64,000 nucleotides of DNA, taken from the NCBI GenBank assembly GCA_025667525.1, contig JANFOE010000583.1, positions 558,001-622,000 on the forward strand. Reading direction: 5' to 3'. Numbering within the stretch: position 1 is the stretch's first letter; every line of letters starts with the position of its first letter. Under the pieces are notes generated by a model. It was given only the letters and a program-made list of their open reading frames with translations. It ran no database searches and had not been told where the DNA came from. The position numbers were made by a program, and so were the translations under genes. The DNA is from Glebionis coronaria. Taxonomy: Eukaryota; Streptophyta; Magnoliopsida; Asterales; Asteraceae. Shown in pieces: positions 1-11,375 of the stretch.

Positions 1-2579
1 GTACATGGTAGTTCTATCTTTTGTTGGGTTATTTTATGTACCCGAGGTACAGTATTTTTATTTTGATGTTTAAGTCATGTTCCCTAAGAATCGTGTGGTG
101 GTTCGAGTTACTAGGAGTACATGGGTAGGAAGGATTTTAAGCCGTTTCCACTCTTATGGGCGACATGACTTATAACTGATTATGTTTTCGTTTTGGATTT
201 AGTCTAGGCTGTTTAAGCTAGACTATGGATTTCTGTATTCCAAGAGTTTTATTATGTTATTTTTATAGATGGAGTTTTGGACCTTATTGGTTATGTGGTT
301 ATGAGCTTATGTGAGTAGATAGATTTATGTGTTATATGTTGTATTGAGTCTTATAAGTGTCATCATAGGAGGGAGTGCATTGGGTAAAGGGTAATTGTAT
401 AAGTATGGTGGCCAACATAGTTATACAAGTACGACAACTTCCATGGGTTCTCAAGTATGATTGCATGAAAGAGGGTTAATACATGCTTGTATATGATGAG
501 ATGTAGAATTTGGGTATACGTATATATATGGGTTTATGTAACGGTTGCCTACGATATGGCTATATTATTAGTGTGTTATATGTTTTGAGTTATAGTAGTG
601 TTGTGTGATGATGAGGTCACACGATAGGGGTTGGTTTTGGTATTGGGTTTTGTGCCTTGTTGTGGCATGGTGAGAAGGTGATTACTCGTATGGAAAAAAC
701 GAGCGTATAAAGTGATCGATTGACTTGACATGTATGATAACGAGTATGTTTGGGAGATTCGATAGGTATACATACGCGGATGTATATATACTAATAGATG
801 TTATGTTATGATTTACGGTCGTTCAGTAGTTATTATAACTTGAACGTACCTAGTACTCTCTTGTGTTTAAACAATTTTTTAGTGCTCGAGTTTGGTGGAG
901 TCTCAAAGACGTTTTGAATTTTTTTTATTTTTTTTAAGTGTGTCTTGTAGCGTATTCTTTGAGTTTCGTATTTCACGTGTACGTTTTAAAATGGTGTTCT
1001 TGGTTTTAAGTCTATTGAAATAACTTGGGATTTCTTTTGAGATAATGAAATCTTTTGTGTTGGGTCTTGCATTTCTTTTGGGTCGGTATATATTGAGAAA
1101 AAGGGGGACTTGGAAATCTATTATAGGGTTAGATAGTTGGTTGTATTCGGTAAAATAAGGGTAAGGTGTTGGAGTCGTGTTTGAAACAAGATGTAACGTA
1201 AGATTTCTTTTAATCAACACTTATTTATTTCAAATTTTAAAAGACTTTCTTTGAAATAAAGCGAAGTAAAAATTTCTTTCTACCTACATAGTTTATATAA
1301 TTGAGTTTGACCGATTTATGTCATTTTTAATTATTTATACAAGGTTAAATTGAGTTTATGAAGATTTCACATACAATCATATCTGTCATTAAAAGGATTG
1401 CATTAATCACTAAGTTTATTCTTTAGTTTTTAAAACAACTAGTATAAAATTGTTTTGGTCATAACTTGTTCGTTTTTAGAGATTTTTTAGTGATTCAAAA
1501 GCCAAAAATTATGTACTCGGAACGTACTTTTCAAATATTCAGAAAGTATAGTCATGGGAGGTCAGTGGACTGGTCGGAATTGTTGTACAAGTGTCGGGTT
1601 CAAGGTTGAGTTTTGAATAGTAGTTTATTTTTATTTGGGGTGCACGGGATACCTAGTCCTTGGGTTGAGTTTTGAGATCGCCTAGAAGGTTGTTTGTAGA
1701 TGGTTTGAGTCACATAGATGTGGGGAGGTAAAAATAATAATAATAATAATAAATAAGAGTATATTCTTTTGGAAAGGTCGGTCTTTTGCACGGTTTAAAT
1801 AATATGTTGCGGGGCGTAATATGTTTTGGTTGCTATTGGGTGTTTCTTGGATTATTTTTCGTTGTCATGGGTCATTTTGAATTGATACATGTTCTGGGTT
1901 TGAGTTTTCTTTTGAGTCTCGTGGTTTTTGACTTGTTTTAATTGGTGCACGTGAAATGTCGTTAGTTATCCGTTGGTTTGATTCGTTGATCGTATCTGAT
2001 GGATTCAGGATGTAGTTTTGGTTTCGAATTGTTCGGGAGCGTTGAGGTAGTCGTATGAAAGACTTGGTCGCGCCTACACGCTTAAGTAGGTGACCATGAG
2101 AGAACGGTTGGAATACCCTTAGTGGGGAGGAAAGAAGTTCGTAGACGAACTAGTGTGGTCATGAGGTCTCTTAGGAGTACCAAGGAGATGAATAGAGATT
2201 TGTGGGATATTAGCACAAGTAACGCGCCATAGAGAGTGTTGGAAGGGGAAGTAATACCTCAAAGGTATTTGTGATTGTTCGTAGGGCATGTAAGTTTTCT
2301 GAAAATTTCCTGAAATTTAGTAGGTTTGCCTATTACTGTGAGGTAGAACCATAAATAGAGCAAGTAGGAGAAGTGAGAGGAGTTGTAGTTAGTGCCCTTC
2401 TAAGGCAAATCGTTGATGGAGTGATTTAAAAAAAACAAGAGTTGTTAGAGATTGCAAGGAATGCCGTATAAAAGTTGAGTTGCTTAGTAGTAGATTGGAT
2501 GTGGAAAGAGGTTGAGTGGTCTGATGAGAGGAAGTACCGGTCTTTTAAGATGCGTGTAGAATTTTGCAAGTAGAACGAG
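1..2579. other. Unassigned flank, probably front half of a decayed Ty3/gypsy element
   Basis: No protein motif, LTR end or primer-binding site could be recognised here. The stretch is AT-rich on the + strand and every open frame is short and lacks family similarity. Because it leads into recognisable RT remnants at 2580 on the + strand, it most likely holds the eroded 5' UTR, gag and protease of the same element, and its 5' LTR would lie outside the window. This assignment is inference only. Confidence 0.35.
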
Positions 2580-3355
2580 GTAGGAATTTATTCGTATTGT
2601 CGCTGAGAGAGGGTGCAAGGAGGACATAGTTGAAACTGCTAAGGATGTTGTATGAACGCTTTGGGTTTACGGTTATGTATTTGGCTTCACCAAAGCACTA
2701 GCGGTTTTCATGGTGTCAATGAACCAAGTGTGCATGAACATGTATAAACGAGTTGTCATCGGGAGCGTCGACGACATCTTGAACTACTCAAATCTGAGAA
2801 GGAGAGTGAGACGAATTATGTGTTGGTTTTGGAGTGGAGTTATACGTGAGATTTTCCAGTGTGAGTTTTTAGTATTAAGTTTACCATGATGAGTAGTTAG
2901 AGATGATGGCGTATCATGAAACCAGCAAGGGGCGAAGTGAAGAAGGATGAGGAAGCGTTTTGGAGGCTGAAGAGGTGGATTGGATAATGAGCTGATCTTG
3001 GCATTATCGGAAGGACCGGATGAATTCGCGAAGCATGACGATACGTGGAGCAAGGATTTGGACGCGTACGAGGACGACAAAGAAAGGCGATCGCTTATAC
3101 GTTGCAGGAACTGAAGATTTGGAAGAACTAGATGGACTTAGTTAGTGAGGCTGGATTGTTATATCTGCCTAGAATGCTAGAGGCATTTGGTTTACGAGAC
3201 GTGGAGAATGATCTATACGGATCATGTACGTCTCCAACACATATTCAATCATCTTGATTGAACATTTGGCAAAGGTGTTAGGTGGAGTTAAGTGACGAAA
3301 GAAAATTGTAAGGCCAAGTACCATCTGGGAACGGCAAGCATGGTCGATGAGACAT
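2580..3355 (+). pseudogene. Decayed reverse transcriptase and RNase H of a Ty3/gypsy chromovirus
   Basis: Pieces of a gypsy pol protein occur in the correct order but in shifting frames. Around 2600-2790 one reads KEDIVETA, then FGFTKALAVFM (family form FGLTNAPAVFM) and VDDIL, the remnant of the catalytic IDDIL box with its two aspartates kept. Further on come LILALSEGP near 2990, IAYTLQELK near 3090 (family IAYASRQLK), YTDHVRLQHIF at 3212-3246 (the RNase H TDH box) and KYHLGTASMVDE near 3315-3350 (family YHPGKANVVADALS). Many stops and frameshifts separate them, so this is a dead, old copy. The following integrase catalytic core is missing: the next recognisable piece at 3555 is already the integrase C-terminus. 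Motif spelling is closest to Tekay/Del-type chromoviruses, judged from memory. Confidence 0.8.
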
Positions 3356-3554
3356 GGAATAAGAAGAATGAGGTGAAGCTGAGACGAACTTGAACAAGGG
3401 ATGCTATGTAGAAAAGGAGGAAACCACTAGAGTTAGTGACAAAGTTATGTAGGGAGTTTCACCCATAGTAACGGGTGGTATGTTTTGGTAAAATGGAAGA
3501 GTTGATGTAGAGTTTTGTAGGTCTATTTATGATCTTTAGAAAGATCGGACCATT

Positions 3555-3885
3555 AGCTTATGAGCATAGAATTTCCTGGGGAAATGAGTTGTATACATGA
3601 TACATTTCATGTATTGAGATTGGTAAAGGTTATTTGGGAATGCATTTTGCATGTACGGTTATTCGGGACTTATGATAATGAGAGTCTTTGTTTTATCAAA
3701 GAGTCATCTAGGAGATTTATTGACTGTGAGGTCAAGAGTTTGGCAATGAGTTTAATTATTTTTGGTTTGTATATGTGGTATTTTGAAACTTGAACTAAAG
3801 TTCACGTGGAAATGAGGGGAGTTCGTTTAGAACAAGTATCCTCATGTGATTTGTTGTTTGTGTGTTTGATCCTAAGGAGTAAATC
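3555..3885 (+). pseudogene. Decayed integrase C-terminus (chromodomain region)
   Basis: An open frame from 3560 to 3793 contains EFPGEMSCIHDTFHVLRL, close to the family signature ELPxELxxVHDTFHVSNL that follows the integrase core in chromoviruses. It is followed by SLCFIKESSRRFIDCEVKSL (family LxFVEEPVEIMDREVKxL). After a stop at 3793 the strand still reads TKVHVEM, a relic of the chromodomain-like FTWExE segment, and ends shortly before the PPT. In an intact element this part helps target integration. Here it is separated from RT/RNase H by about 200 bp, far too short for an integrase core, so an internal deletion removed the DDE domain. Confidence 0.78.
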
Positions 3886-3904
3886 TCGGGACGAGATTTC
3901 TATT

Positions 3905-3916
3905 AGGAGGGAGTGA
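3905..3916 (+). promoter_or_regulatory. Polypurine tract of the decayed gypsy element
   Basis: AGGAGGGAGTGA lies directly against the LTR start TGTGACAACC. It is preceded by a CTCGGGACGAGATTTCT block that commonly ends chromovirus internal regions. This is the expected plus-strand primer site and fixes the LTR start at 3917. Confidence 0.8.
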
Positions 3917-6548
3917 TGTGACAACCCTGGTTTTGAGGTTCGTCACTTAGTTTTATTTTGTGCTAGTTACTTGTCTTTACGTGTTTATGTGCTTATTGGT
4001 GTGTATAGATTGTGGTTTGGATATCGTTTCCGGTACGGGGTACCTTGTGAATGAAATGATGTGTGATGATTTCATGTTCATGAGTTCACATGGTAGTGAC
4101 TATGAAGTGAGATGGTGTTATTTGGTGGTTCTAAGTATACGTATATGTATTATAAAAAATCGTATTTTTACGATTTACGGTTTAGCATTTAGAGGTCGCG
4201 GATGAGGTAATTAGTCATATGAATATTTTTCGGGATGGTTTTAAGTCATTTAGGACTTAGTTATAAAGTTTATTGCAAAATTTGAGATTTTTTTTAAATG
4301 TGTATATTTTACGTCTTTTACGGTAAAACGCGTAAATTTGACTAGTTTTACGGTTTTGTGGTTTTGGAAGCTTTAGGAGCTGAAATAAATTAAGGAAAAT
4401 TAAAGTAATATTAATAACATAATATTAAATAATAAAAAAAAAAAAACGAATTTAGGGGTGTTTGGGTCGGTTTAGACGCACTAAAAAAGAAAGAAAGAAG
4501 GGAAAAGCCCAAAACAGGCCCAATGGACTTTTAATGGGATTAGGGGGCCTTTAGGACTTAACCAAACCCAACTCATAACCATAATAATCAGGTTTTTAAC
4601 CTCCATAACATCTCCTAGCCGAAATTCATCAATGGTGGCGAATTAGGGTTCTTCAAAAATTAGGTTTTCTCATCTTCCATTAAATTAAAGGTAAAACCTT
4701 CTTAACACTTTTTCATATTAATTGTTTTTAATGTTTTCTATGATCATCTTATGATGGATTTAGGTTAGGGTTTAATTAAAAACAATATATTAATCATATT
4801 TTAATGATTAAATAAATTAGGGCTTGTAATTAGAGGGATTAGGGTTAATTAATGAGGTTGATTTTGTTAAACCCGTTTTTAAAAACTGGGCAGAATTTTT
4901 AGTCAATTGTTTTGATCATATCTGGAGTTCTAGGAACATTCAAGATGCGATCAAACTAACCCTAAAAAGGTATTTGAAGTGGCTTTCCAATGCAAGAAAC
5001 TAGAACTAAATTGGAGGTCGGGAAGTGGGTCAAAAACAGGTTACAACAGTCGGAGGTCAAAATAGTTTTGAATTCAGCCTGTTTTCTTTTTAAGTTTTGG
5101 GTTGTTTGGGGTACTTAGGGTTGCATTGGGATCTTCTAACGAACATGAGAGATGGTTTATATATTTTAGTGAGTATCTGCACTTGGGCTAAGGTTGTGGT
5201 TTAGGGTAAGACCATATAATGGTAACAAACTTTTCATACGTTTAAAATCAATGAATTCTGGATAGGTAGCAATATATATACATATATCAGGGCCTTAATA
5301 GTAGCTTTAAGGTTAGGGCAAGTGGGAGGTTTTGACTAATATGTATAAAAGTGTGAATATTCCTTTTACAGAAACCATGGGTATATTTATGTGGACGTTT
5401 GACTTAAAGTTTTGAGACCTAAAACTGGGACTGTTTTGTGTAAAATTATGAACGGGATAGCTATTAAACTTAACCAAGTTAGAGACTTGTTAAGGAAGGG
5501 TAATGGGGTGATTAGAACTTAACAATGAGGTAATTATATGGGAATAGGCTAGATGTCTATCATAGGTTGATGAGCCATCTTGGTGGTTGGTTCGGGTATT
5601 GATTGTGTGTTTCTGGTTTGTTAGCTCGTTGCTAAGTGCGAGGACTTGTGAAGAAGCAATCAGGTGAGTTTCATAGTCCCATGTTTACTATTGATTTAGA
5701 ATTCCAGATGGGATGGAAGAGACACTGTGTTGAGTTATTTATAAATTGTTGTTGTGAATGTTTTTATGGTTGTGATGGACTTGTGTGTACATTATGTGAT
5801 TAACTGCTATGTGATTCTTGATTGTGTATGATTTGGATCGGGGGACACGTGCCGTCTCAGTTCTTGTGGTTTGACAAGGTAGTGGCCTTCTGGTTTGACT
5901 AGGTAGTGGCCTTGTGGTTTGACAATGTAGTGGCCTTGTGGTTTGACAAGGTAGTGGCCTTGGGATAGGTACATAGTGTGATCATCTATGATACCATGTT
6001 GTTTGGCAAGGTAGGAGCCTTGGATTTTGGTTTGGTATGATTAATATTGAATGTTAGTTGTTAATGCATATTTGTAACACATTGTCCATATGTTCTTTTG
6101 TTGATGGTGGTTATTCACAGCTTATAACTGTTTTGGCGTTGGAGTCTAAACCTATGACTCTCACCAACATTATGTTGACGTGTTTTAGTGTCTCTTTCAG
6201 GTGTGAATGTGGTTAAGCGTGAGGATAGAAGTGGCTAGACTTAGATGCCTTAGGATTACATATAGAAGGAGATCCCCGTTCCTTCTTAGTCTACCTTTAT
6301 GTTTTTTTAAAGTAGTGATACTGTTGGCACCTATATGTTTGTTTTGTTTGTGTTACTTGTTTGTCTTGGGTAAGAGGTAGGACTGTTACCTACTTACCTA
6401 GACTCCTGCATTGTTGAGATATTGTCATGACATTTGTGTCACCATTTTATGACATTTCTTATATCATTTAGTTATCTCTATAGACACGCTATTGTTGTGA
6501 TGATATCCATACGTCGCGCCCCATATTCCGCCATGGTGGGGTGTGACA
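3917..6548 (+). mobile_element. 3' LTR of the decayed Ty3/gypsy chromovirus
   Basis: The LTR begins TGTGACAACC right after the PPT and ends GGTGTGACA at 6548, giving the TG...CA ends expected of an LTR, about 2.63 kb. It carries a 24-bp tandem repeat at 5864-5959. The partner LTR is outside the window, so neither TSD nor age can be read. No other gene was seen inside. The end coordinate rests on the repeated terminal word TGTGACA and is slightly less certain than the start. Confidence 0.72.
5864..5959 (+). repeat. Four-copy 24-bp tandem repeat in the LTR
   Basis: Four consecutive 24-bp units of the form TTGTGGTTTGACAAGGTAGT plus GGCC, with one to three changes each. A degenerate fifth relative (TTGTTTGGCAAGGTAGGAGC) follows at about 5999-6018. 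Nothing suggests coding. Confidence 0.9.
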
Positions 6549-6550
6549 TG

Positions 6551-7205
6551 TATCTTGGTGGGACAACCTGTTACGGATGCAGCCATGGCGGGTGTGACCG
6601 TTTTCTCCTTGATTGTGCCTTATTTGAGCCTACAAAGGAAAATGGAACTTTGGGGGGCTGTGTTGTTCTTATTTTGTGTGTGTCACTTTCCTTCTGACGA
6701 TGGTTAGTTTTGAACATGGTCGTTGCCCTCAATCTTTGATGGATTGGTGATGGCCAGGTTAGACTGATGCTGATTTCTGTTAGCCATGATCGTTGGCCCG
6801 ATGTGGCTCGTTTCTCCTTGATTGTGTTTTATTTGAGCTTACAAAAGAAAAAGGTCCTTGAGTGGATGTGTCGTTCTTACATTGTGCCTATGAATTTTTT
6901 TGTGATCACATGTTGTTTCCAATACGGTTGTTTTCCCCAATCTTTGTTGGGTTGGTGACGACCAGATTAAGGTGATGCTGATTCGTACGGTAGACACTGT
7001 ATACATGTTTTCTCCATTATGAACGGCAACACATCTTTTCATTGTTTTTTCTTTTTTTTTAACAGGACATGATGACCAACGGCGTACTTGGACAAGGTTG
7101 AGGCCACCCGTATCTTGGCAGGGCAACCTATTACGGCTGCAGCCATGGCGGGTGTGCCTGGTTTCTCCTTGACTCTGCCTTATCTGAGCCTAGAAAGGAA
7201 AATGA
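6551..7205 (+). repeat. Degenerate alternating a/b repeat modules of unknown origin
   Basis: Two short modules alternate. Module a (6551-6644, partial 6800-6855, 7111-7205) shares CTTGG, GGCAACCT, GCAGCCATGGCGGGTGTG, TTTCTCCTTGA and GAGCCTA. Module b (6721-6778, 6927-6985) shares CAATCTTTGATGG, TTGGTGA and TGATGCTGATT. Copies differ by roughly 10-30 per cent. The last a copy is preceded by a long T tract and AACAG, like a 3' splice site, and by ATGATGACC. One frame of its a module reads KVEATRILAGQP, and a further copy at 37880-38002 reads KVETTRTLAGHT in the matching frame, so an ancient coding exon is possible. I do not recognise the protein. Confidence 0.6.
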
Positions 7206-7274
7206 AAAGTATTCGCACAGTTCGATTTCTCTTTATTGTGTAGGCTATTATAACTTATCAAGGTTGTAGAAGTC

Positions 7275-7762
7275 ACTAGGCGTTAGTCGGGCGATCAACC
7301 ACCTTTGAGGCGGAATTCGTCTAGGCGCCTAGGCGGATTAGAATTTTATGCATATAAATATTATAAATAATATGTTTGACATAACAAAATACTTCTACTT
7401 TCAAATAATTCAAAATTCAAATAGTATGAAGTTACAAAATAGACAAATAAAGATAACAATTTAGGTATTTAAAACTTCAAACGTGAACATATAATTCAAT
7501 TGGTTCTAATTTCATATGAAAAACTCATTATTTTATGTTTACAATCGTTTGTTTATCTTTTATTTTAAGATGTTATGTTAAAATAATATGGGCACTATAT
7601 ATTAGAAAGAAACCACTTAATTTTTTGTAAAAAAATATTGACTTTTTGTTGATTTTCTTGACTTTTTTTACTGCCTAGGCTCCGCTTTTTGACTTTTTCG
7701 CCTAGTTTTCCCGCCTAGCATTAATCAAGGCGGAGTATGACCACCTAGCGCCGGCTAACCCG
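7275..7762. mobile_element. Foldback/MITE-like element with CTAGGCG motifs in inverted orientation
   Basis: The left end (7275-7340) has CACTAGGCG, GAGGCGG and TCTAGGCGCCTAGGCGG. The right end (7670-7762) carries the reverse forms: CTGCCTAGGC, TCGCCTAG, CCCGCCTAGC and ACCTAGCGCC. Between them is AT-rich DNA without coding potential, and TTGACTTTTT words lie just inside the right arm. This resembles non-autonomous plant foldback elements. The terminal inverted repeats are imperfect and I could not define a TSD. Confidence 0.5.
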
Positions 7763-7936
7763 TTTTTTATATTAGTTTAGCATACACATTATGTGAGTCT
7801 TATGAACAATATTCTATCTTTTTGTGTGTAAAGCAAATGGTAGTTCTTTTGAAAGGTTGTGATGATAGTAGTCCATCATTTATATGTGGAATCGATTGGG
7901 TTGAACAGTAACATCATTTGTTGCTTATTGTTAGAG

Positions 7937-7993
7937 TCGTTGCCCCCATTCTTTGATGGGTTGGCAACGTCCGGGTTAGGTCGCTGATGATTT
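7937..7993 (+). repeat. Isolated copy of module b
   Basis: CGTTGCCCCCATTCTTTGAT, GGGTTGGCAACG and CGCTGATGATTT repeat the order of words of the b copies at 6721 and 6927. The surrounding 7763-8109 stretch shows nothing else recognisable. Confidence 0.6.
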
Positions 7994-8109
7994 AGTTATA
8001 CCATAATCGTTGCCCAATATCGATTATGATTCACAAATTAGCTTAGAAATCACATTACATGACTGTTCTGACGAGTCGGTTATTGTTGGTTTCTAGCTGC
8101 CTCATGGAA

Positions 8110-8114
8110 TATTT
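8110..8114. repeat. Left TSD (tattt) of the outer LTR element
   Basis: TATTT precedes the LTR end TGAAACG at 8115. The same five bases follow the other outer end (GTTACA) at 37798-37802. The word is low-complexity, so chance is not excluded. Confidence 0.5.
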
Positions 8115-8370
8115 TGAAACGCCCCTTTCCTGACTTTAGAATTTGACAATATTTTGAAATTTTAGTCAAAAACATGACTGTAACGGACCGGTTGTTACTC
8201 CTTAAAAAGACTAAAATATATAACATTCAGACCTTAAAAGTGTTTCTAATGAAACTAGACTTGAATACTTTTCCAACGATCTAAAGAACGACTTCTAACT
8301 CATTGTGGATAAAAAAATATAGAGAGAACAAGGTACGGCATTTCTGACTTCATCAGCCATTTCCCATTGG
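8115..8370 (-). mobile_element. Fragment of the 3' LTR of the outer element
   Basis: This segment matches 9593-9845 almost along its whole length: both start TGAAACG and contain GACCGGTTGTTACTC, ATATATAA, CATTCAGA and CTTCTAACTCATTGTGGAT in the same order with scattered substitutions. After 8370 the similarity stops, so the rest of this LTR is lost or replaced. Confidence 0.75.
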
Positions 8371-9577
8371 AATTCGCCACTATAACATCATTTGGCCATT
8401 CCTTAAAAGGATTCTCCCTATAACACATTCATCCAGATGACACCAGAACCATTACTATAACATACTTCATAATTCTGATCCAAGCTATTAATATCTATTA
8501 AATTTTACATTTATATACATCTCATCATTCATGTACTTTTAACTAAGTACTCTTCTAATCTTATTTCTTATTGCTTTGTGCAATTCCCTCTCATTCTCAT
8601 TTTCTCAATATTTTAGACAAGATTTATATGATTCTTATCGATTTTAGGTAGAACAAATTTTCATATGCATTTATCATCTTCTTGTCAACCCTAAATTGAC
8701 CATTTAATTCATTCCTTATAATCCATCTTACTTTACTTTAACCAAGTCTTTCGCATATTTAAACCTCTCATGGTTTATCCTATAACACACTCTTTAATCT
8801 CATATTACTCATTTATGTTATGTGAACATGATTCAAATCATGTTACAGTTTCATTCTACCGCATTATACATTTCTTAGAATTTTTAGCACGGTCATTTTA
8901 CACGCATGACCTTTATTCATCACTTTAATCATTATGATTATTTATCATGTTTTGTATGTAATATGATTTCATCACCTTTAAGTAATTTAGCCTCTTTACA
9001 TTATTAGGTATTTGCATTTAAGCAATACTAACCGATCCATCGTTTACATACTATTATACTTTAATCTATTCTATAACTTTATCAGTTCATTACGCTTTAA
9101 ACTTTCATACATTATATTATCCGATACATAAAAGTAAGGCGTCAGTTTTATATACTTTAACTCGTCGTCAACCTGTCTCTAATATCATAATAAAGATCGA
9201 TCACTAAACCGAAGTACTAATGAGACCATATATTGGCCAATAGTCATTACATAACTTTATTGATTTAATTCAACATATATACTATAACATACATATCCTA
9301 TTCAGTTAGACTTCTAATTGATTAAGCCATAAATTGGCATTTGTACAATTTCATAATCTTGCATCTAATACCATCCATAAGTATTGCTACTACCAATTAA
9401 AATTAATTCACTTTTTTTATCATGTATCAATTCATGTCTAAACTTTATCATCGTCACAAAGCCATAAGCATTTCACTACCTTATAACTAAGGCAACTATT
9501 TTCCACTTTACTTTACATTTACAGCACACGCGTCTAAGAGTGGCCTAGTTTAGGAAACCTATAGTGGAAACACCGAA
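8371..9577 (-). other. AT-rich non-coding interior of the outer element
   Basis: About 1.2 kb of low-complexity AT-rich sequence without an open frame that resembles a retroelement protein. The part next to the primer site has the look of a gypsy leader. I see no PPT or second LTR boundary, which fits deletion of the coding region. Confidence 0.5.
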
Positions 9578-9589
9578 GCTCTGATACCA
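9578..9589 (-). promoter_or_regulatory. Primer-binding site (tRNA-iMet type) of the outer element
   Basis: On the minus strand TGGTATCAGAGC follows the LTR end TTTCA after three bases. This is the standard plant primer-binding site complementary to the 3' end of initiator tRNA-Met. It fixes the orientation of the element and the LTR end at 9593. Confidence 0.85.
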
Positions 9590-9900
9590 AGGTGAAACGT
9601 CCCTTTCTCGACTTAAAAGTTTGACCATATATTGAAATTTTAGTAAAAAACATAACCGCAAAAGACCGGTTGTTACTCTTTTAAAAAGTGACCAAAATAT
9701 ATAAACATTCAGATCTTAAAAGTGTTTTTAAATGCAACTAGACTCGAATACCTTTCCAATGATATAAAGAAGGACTTCTAACTCATTGTGGATCAAAAGA
9801 TAAAGAAAAATCAAGTTACGACATTTCTGACTTCACATAGGGTTTTGGCCGCCGGCCGAGGGTTCACGACCACAGGCCGTGCCTAGTTCTGAACCCTTTG

Positions 9901-10021
9901 AGGCCTTTAGCCATTGGCCGAGTAGCCATGGCCACATGTAGAGCCCAGTTTTGGCCCTCAAAGGCCTTTAGCCGCTGGCCGAGTAGTCACAGCTACATAC
10001 CGAGCCCAGTTTTTCCCATTT
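9901..10021. repeat. Two-copy 61-bp tandem repeat
   Basis: Copies 9901-9961 and 9962-10021 share AGGCCTTTAGCC, TGGCCGAGTAG and GAGCCCAGTTTT at matching positions. The repeat is absent from the other LTR end at 8115-8370, which is truncated before this point. Confidence 0.8.
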
Positions 10022-10612
10022 TAATATATTTCACATTTCCTTTCGAAATTGACTTCCACAACTCGAAAGTTTACGAAACTTTCTACGACTTAATAAAATA
10101 TTAAAATACATCGTTTTAATAAACATTATCAGTCTAAGAGACTCATATCTATGTACATTACGGGGTATTCAAAATGCCCTTTTTGACCCATTTACATTCA
10201 CTATATCATATAATTTAACAAATAATCTTGACCCACTTTAACTTCAACATATACAAAGTATTTGACACTTGACTACAATATTAACAATCTGTCAACGATA
10301 TTTAAACCTTTAACTTGGAGTTTAACATAGTTTCGAGCATGGTATCTAATACTAAGCTCTTAAGCATGTTTCCATCTAGCTTGAACATCAATCACAAGTA
10401 TATTCCAAGCTTCATGATCGCCACATTGTACCTACACACGTTAGCATCTATAACATGTAACCGTTACACACTTACTAGGTAAAACAAGCATAACACGTCA
10501 TCATATATCATACAACATGTAGCCTTATTACGATCAAATACCTTCTATTTCACAAACCTCTACATCAACTCTATAACCACAAGCATCACATTGCCGCAAA
10601 CATCATGTTGCA

Positions 10613-10617
10613 CATAC
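10613..10617. repeat. Left TSD (catac) of the host copia
   Basis: CATAC directly precedes the copia LTR end at 10618. The same CATAC follows the other copia LTR end at 35857-35861. Confidence 0.78.
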
Positions 10618-10687
10618 TGATGATCCCAAACTTAGATCGATTTAGCTTGTGTAAACGATATTAAATCAAGTTAAACACGTAGAGAAA
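10618..10687 (-). mobile_element. 70-bp remnant of the host copia 3' LTR end
   Basis: The segment begins TGATGATCCCAAACTTAGAT and stays nearly identical to the copia LTR ends at 22104 and 33394 (only a handful of differences) up to CACGTAGAGAAA. There similarity stops abruptly and TGATACAATG, the Athila LTR end, begins. Athila-1 is therefore inserted inside the copia LTR. Confidence 0.75.
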
Positions 10688-10987
10688 TGATACAATGATT
10701 TGCATTGGTTCAGTTTTACTCTCGATATCCTCTCGAATTGATCTAGGTCTTAAGTGGAATGATTGTTCTTGGTTACTAAATTAAGGGTTTGGTTTTCTAA
10801 TCTAATAAAAAGTGGAAACGAAAATTTAAATCAAAAACAATTACTTTAATTATAATTAACTAAGACTTGGTTTAAAATTTAAAGTTCAAATTAAAATTAA
10901 AGTTAAAATGTAAATTGTGAAATACGAGTAGAGAAATAATAAAACAACAACAGTAAAACAGCAACTTTAAAATACCAAAAAAAATAA

Positions 10988-11375
10988 CTGATTCAGAACT
11001 CTAAACCTTGATTCGGAACTATCTGATTCGGAAGGTACTATTCACTCATCCGGAACTTTCCCATCCGGAACTTACTCATCCGGAACTTAATGGTTGATTC
11101 GGAACCTTCCGGATGAAGGTGCTTGGTTCGGAAGTCTGAGCTTGATCCGGAACTTTTGCTTCGTCCGGAAGTCACTGGTTCAGAAGTTTTAAAACTTCCG
11201 AATGAAGGGCTTGGTTCGGAACCTTGAAACTTCCGAATGAAGGAGTTTGGGTCGGAACTGTTTGATTCGGAAATAACTGACTCGGAAGACAATGATCCGG
11301 AACTTAATGCTTGGTTCGGAAGATTCCGAATGAATGCTTCATTCGGAACTTTTTGCTTGGTTCGGAAGATTTTGA
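10988..11375. repeat. TTCGGAA/TCCGGAA minisatellite in the Athila-1 LTR
   Basis: More than twenty occurrences of TTCGGAA, TCCGGAA or the reverse TTCCGAA/TTCCGGA lie at irregular 15-25 bp spacing, often followed by CTT or GTTTG. The motif is near-palindromic and occurs on both strands. The block has no counterpart in the other LTRs of the window. Confidence 0.85.

Larger units (their letters stand above)
9593..10617 (-). mobile_element. U5-side part of the 5' LTR of the outer element
   Basis: The LTR portion lies between the primer site and the copia insertion at 10618. It contains a two-copy 61/60-bp tandem repeat at 9901-10021 (AGGCCTTTAGCC, TGGCCGAGTAG, GAGCCCAGTTTT in each copy). It ends in the TSD catac at 10613-10617, and its continuation resumes at 35857. 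No coding signal was seen. Confidence 0.65.

Noticed and set aside
5864..5959. CRISPR-like array
   Set aside because: Units are contiguous 24-mers without spacers, inside a plant LTR.
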